The notes below the pieces were generated by a model. It was not told the origin of the DNA, made no database searches, and saw only the letters and a list, made by a program, of their open reading frames with translations. This document shows positions 60,426-64,000 of a stretch of DNA of 64,000 bases, piece after piece (the stretch's first letter is position 1; each line of letters starts with the position of its first letter). Both the position numbers and the translations under genes were made by a program. Source of the DNA: Pontederia crassipes (lineage: Eukaryota; Streptophyta; Magnoliopsida; Commelinales; Pontederiaceae); assembly GCA_030549335.1 (NCBI GenBank), contig CM060183.1, forward strand, positions 35,338,768-35,402,767, read 5' to 3'.

Positions 60426-63400
60426 TTCGAAGATATAAAAAAAAAATGTTAGTGCTAAACTTTATTTCAGATCATTAACTAACAATAATTAATTTCTCAA
60501 AAATATATAATTTATTTCTTTTAACGCCCCCTCAATTTTTTCGCACCTGATCCTAAACTATAAACTTACAAATTTTAGTCATCAAATTTATCTAAATTTG
60601 ACACTTAGATCCTTTTGTTAAATTTTAACTAAATTTTATTAAATTTAATTGTGAAAAGTCCTTTTTACTCTTGGAATTAATGAACATGCTGCCCATTAAA
60701 ATGGGTAGCATTATGCTCCCTACATCTAATAGTTTTCTTTCCCTGCCCAAAATCGAACTGGTCCTCATCAACGTCGCCAAACAATCTCCACTGTTTGAAG
60801 TCACCGCTGCCTTGAATGACCTTGCTGAAGCCTACGCTGTCGAACGACCTCATCGCACAATTACGAAGAGGAGCTTTCTTCCTTTATTCTTCTGAAATGT
60901 GAGGCATCATGTAAACCCGGTGAGGAAGCTGACATATGGATTACACGGAGAGTTCTGTAAACAATAACTTGGAGGAAAATGCTGAGCTTGGAGACACGTT
61001 TAGCTGGAAAGATTAGGGACGTGTTATATTGGAGCTCCTATGATGAGATGACACGAGAGAATTTAGGATTTTTGCCCCTTCAGAATTTCCATTTTGATTA
61101 TCGAAGTTTTGATTCTAAAGATCACAGGATCATTTTTTACAAAATTTGTTTTGCTCACAAAGTTCAAATATTACTGATTTTTCTTATGTACTCCTTGCAA
61201 GGATTGTTTCTATTTCTCTACTTCACATCCCGTGTTCTTATGTGCTACTTTCATTGACTGCTAGGTGGTCCATTTTATTAGGCAATGTAGATTATGAAAA
61301 ATTCATTTTCAAGAGAAGTTAGAGAATGAGTAGATAAATTCTGGTACTCTTGAAATCTGAATTCCAAATGGAGTTGGAGTTTGTTGGAAGTTTCACTACT
61401 AGAAAAACGCTGATTACCGACGGTCCGGACCGTCGGTAATCAGCTCGAAAGCCATCGGTAACGCAATTACCGACGGTTTTTCAGTCGGAATCGATCCGTC
61501 GGAAAAACGCTCATCGCAAACGGATTTGCGACGGTTGAAAAAAATTCGTCGAAAATATCGACGATTCTGACCGTCAGAACAGTCCCGGCGGTTCGAACCG
61601 TCGAAATTTTCCGACGATTGCAACCGCCGGAAAAGTCCCCGGCGGTTCGAACCATCGAAATTTCCGACGGTTGCAACCGTCGGAAAAGGCCGGCGGTTCG
61701 AGCCGTCGCAACTTTTCGACGGTCGCAACTGTCGAAACTTTGGACGGGCGTCGCAACCGTCGATCTTTTGACGGTCGCAAACATCGTAAATAATTTTTTA
61801 AATATAAAAAAATTAGCGGCCGGATCGGGCCGCGGCCAGCAAGCCGGTCGATCCGGCCGCTGGGGCCGGATCCATCGCCAGGCAGCCGGATCCGAACGCC
61901 CGGCGGCCGATCCGATCGCTGGAGGCCGGATCCGCCGCCAGGCGGCCGGATCCGAACGCTCGGCGGCCGATCCGGCCGCTGGAGGCCGGATCCGGCAACC
62001 TGGAGGCCGGATCCGCCGCCAGGCAGCCGATCCGGCTGCTGGAGGTCGGATCCGGTAGCCTGGCGGCCGATCCGACCGCTGGAGGCCGGATCCGAACGGC
62101 CACGGCCGAATCCGGCCGACAACGGCCTTTGGCCGGAGAGAGAGACGCCGGCGCGGAGCGGGAGAGAGAAAGAGAGAGAGAGATGCTAGCGCGGGAGAGG
62201 GTCGCCAGTGCGGGAGAGGGTCGCCGGCGCGGGAGGGTCGCCGGCGTCCGGCGCGGGAGAGGGTGCTCGCGGCCGAGAGAGAGAGAGAGAGAGGAGTGAG
62301 GAATATATATAAAGGGAAAAAGTGGAAAGAAAGCGGGAAAAGGGAAAAAAGCGGGATAACGAAATTTTAATTACCGACGGTTTCGACCGTCGAAAATGTA
62401 AATATTAAATATTTTTATAATTACCGATGATTGTGACCGTCGAAAATATATTTAGATATATATAATGTTTATTTTTTATTTTACCGACGGTTTGAACCGT
62501 CGGTAATCGTTATCGACGGTCAAAATCGTCGGTAATTGCGATGGTTTGAACCGTCGCTAGTTATATTAATAAAATACTCTTTATATGATATTATTATACA
62601 TTTACCGACGGTTACGACCTTCGAAAATTGCGGCGAATTTTGCGACGGATGGATATCCGTCGGAAATATCGACGTTCATAATCGTCGAAAAATTAAATAA
62701 TAATATAATTAATTATATAATTAATTTTTTTATTTCCGACGGTCATGACCGTCGGAAAATTTTAATAATAATATAAAAAAATACATAATTTAATTTTTTA
62801 TTTCCGACGGTCGTAACCGTCGGAAAAGTTGTCGGAAATTGCGACGGATGGATATCCGTCGGATGTTCCTAATCGTCGAAAAATTAAATAATAATATAAA
62901 TTATTTCCGATGGTCATAATCGTCGAAAAATCCGTCGGAAACGGAACCGTCGAAAAATCCATCGCAAATTACGACGGATTTAGGACCGTCAAAAATTATC
63001 CGTCGGAAAATCGTGATTTTCTTGTAGTATTTTACTGCTATGGAGCCACTCTCACACGAGAAAAAAAAATTTACGCCAAAAGCAAAAGGAAAAAGGTCCA
63101 ATGTAAATAATCTTGTTGGGGTAATGTTAACAACTTCAATCCTATAAAACGAAGAACCTGACTAGGGCATAATTCGTCCTCAGGAGGAGAGCCGCGTGAG
63201 GAGAGAGAAAAGTTCTAATGAAAAGAAGTTAGCTGTTGAACCAAAAACCTGCTGAGCCGTGATCCACCGCTTGAATTGACACTTGAACCACGGCTTTGTG
63301 ATCCACCGTCCATGGATGATCCAACGTCTGTTGATGTAGGGAGCATGAAGCTACTCATTTTAATGGGTAGCATGTTCAGTAAATCCTTTACTCTTACATT

Positions 63401-63720
63401 CATATTACAATAAAAATATTTTTAAAATAAAAATAATCAATACAAGTAAAAGTACTAATTGATAATAATATTTTTATATAATATTATATTTATGTAGATA
63501 TTTAAAATTTTTTAATATTTTTTTATGTTAAAAATAAGAGGTAAAAATGATATTTCACACTTATTAGAAAAAAACTAACAAAGTTTAGATTAAATTTAAT
63601 TGAAAGATTTAAGTGTCAAATTTAAATAAGTTCGGAGAATAAAATTTATAAATTTATAGTTTAGGGTTAGATGTGAAAAAAGTTATACTTTAGGAGATGT
63701 TAAAGGAAAATTGAAATAAC
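60426..63720. mobile_element. Long-inverted-repeat element (possibly Mutator-like), split by a CACTA
   Basis: The insert separates two FT upstream fragments that are contiguous in unit 2. Its ends are inverted repeats: 60515-60735 and 63325-63707 (reverse) share CCTAAACTATAAA, AATTTGACACTTA and CATGCTGCCCATTAAAATGG / TGCTCCCTACATC, with the right arm about 160 bp longer. Long arms are typical of Mutator-like elements, but I see no transposase and no certain target duplication. Between the arms, 60736-61394 and 63033-63324 hold non-repetitive text with a short frame (LPKIELVLINVAKQSPLFEV) that could be a captured gene piece of unknown origin. Confidence 0.6.
61395..63029. mobile_element. Non-autonomous CACTA element, complete (CGACGG family, copy 4)
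   Basis: 1635 bp, starting CACTACTAGAAAAACGCTG and ending GATTTTCTTGTAGTA, with target duplication TTT (61392-61394 and 63030-63032). It is a close sister of 40371-42206: same CGACGGT/ACCGTCG repeats, same GGATCCGGCC minisatellite (61815-62110). No transposase. Confidence 0.92.
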
Positions 63721-64000
63721 CAAATAATTAATCTGAACATTGTATATGTTAAACAGGTTGCTTGGGTTCTAATCCAATTCGAAGTTAAGGGTGGTGTCAC
63801 CCAGCTCGATCTAATTGATTTGATCACCGATACCAAGTAATGATCGAGCCTCCAATTTTCCATCAGTTACAAATTAAAACCCTCACAAGTTTTGTGGGTA
63901 AGAAATAATTAAACTATATACCTTTTATAGACCAACAAGCTTTTCAAAGAAAGGTTGAGCAATAACAAATCTGCTCATGAATCTTTATTCTAAAAATGAA
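63721..64000. repeat. Segmental duplication unit 3, upstream fragment b
   Basis: Continues the FT upstream homology after the insert: TTAATCTGAACATTGTATAT, GGTGGTGTCACCCAGCTCGA, ATAGACCAACAAGC as at 35945-36230 and 47710-47960. It runs off the window edge. Confidence 0.88.

Overview
The window is nuclear DNA of a flowering plant. All the host genes have many short exons with GT-AG introns, and plant-type transposons (CACTA, hAT, RTE LINEs, Ty1/copia) fill the space between them. The sharply GC-rich first exons of the ATX-like and S2P genes beside AT-rich introns suggest a monocot; this is an inference and I cannot name a species.

Left part (1-32 kb), ordinary genes. 1560-10509 (minus) is an ATX3/4/5-type histone H3K4 methyltransferase whose last SET exons lie beyond the left edge; an RTE LINE (1-1363) sits in its last visible intron. 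13361-17113 (minus) is a complete ten-exon ARPC2 gene (Arp2/3 complex subunit 2). 17.2-24.6 kb is a very AT-rich, repeat-built gap. 24688-31931 (plus) is a complete ten-exon site-2 protease (S2P) gene. Its sixth intron carries a 2.4-kb hAT element with 8-bp target duplications that contains a piece of a receptor-like kinase gene and, nested inside, a 5'-truncated RTE LINE with a 16-bp target duplication.

Right part (32-64 kb), a duplicated FT locus shredded by transposons. Two tandem FLOWERING LOCUS T-like genes (34180-35350 and 46137-47266, both minus) lie in homologous segments about 11.9 kb apart. A third copy of the segment survives only as flanks (56465-56814, 60217-60425, 63721-64000) with no coding exons. 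Between and inside the units are at least two CACTA families (one with CGACGG/CCGTCG subterminal repeats, four copies; one with GACGCTA/TAGCGTC repeats, one copy carrying a transposase remnant), a fossil Ty1/copia element, a psaA-like plastid fragment, a 4.3-kb tandem block carrying a hAT and a CACTA element, and a long-inverted-repeat element split by a CACTA.

The three left genes serve unrelated housekeeping roles (chromatin marking, actin nucleation, regulated intramembrane proteolysis). The FT pair is the biologically distinctive part: both copies are predicted intact, both carry an unusual glutamine in the external loop that separates FT-type activators from antagonists, and one copy has strongly expanded GA and TTC microsatellites next to its TATA box and inside its third intron. 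Exon borders were read by eye from homology and splice signals; no alignment software was used.
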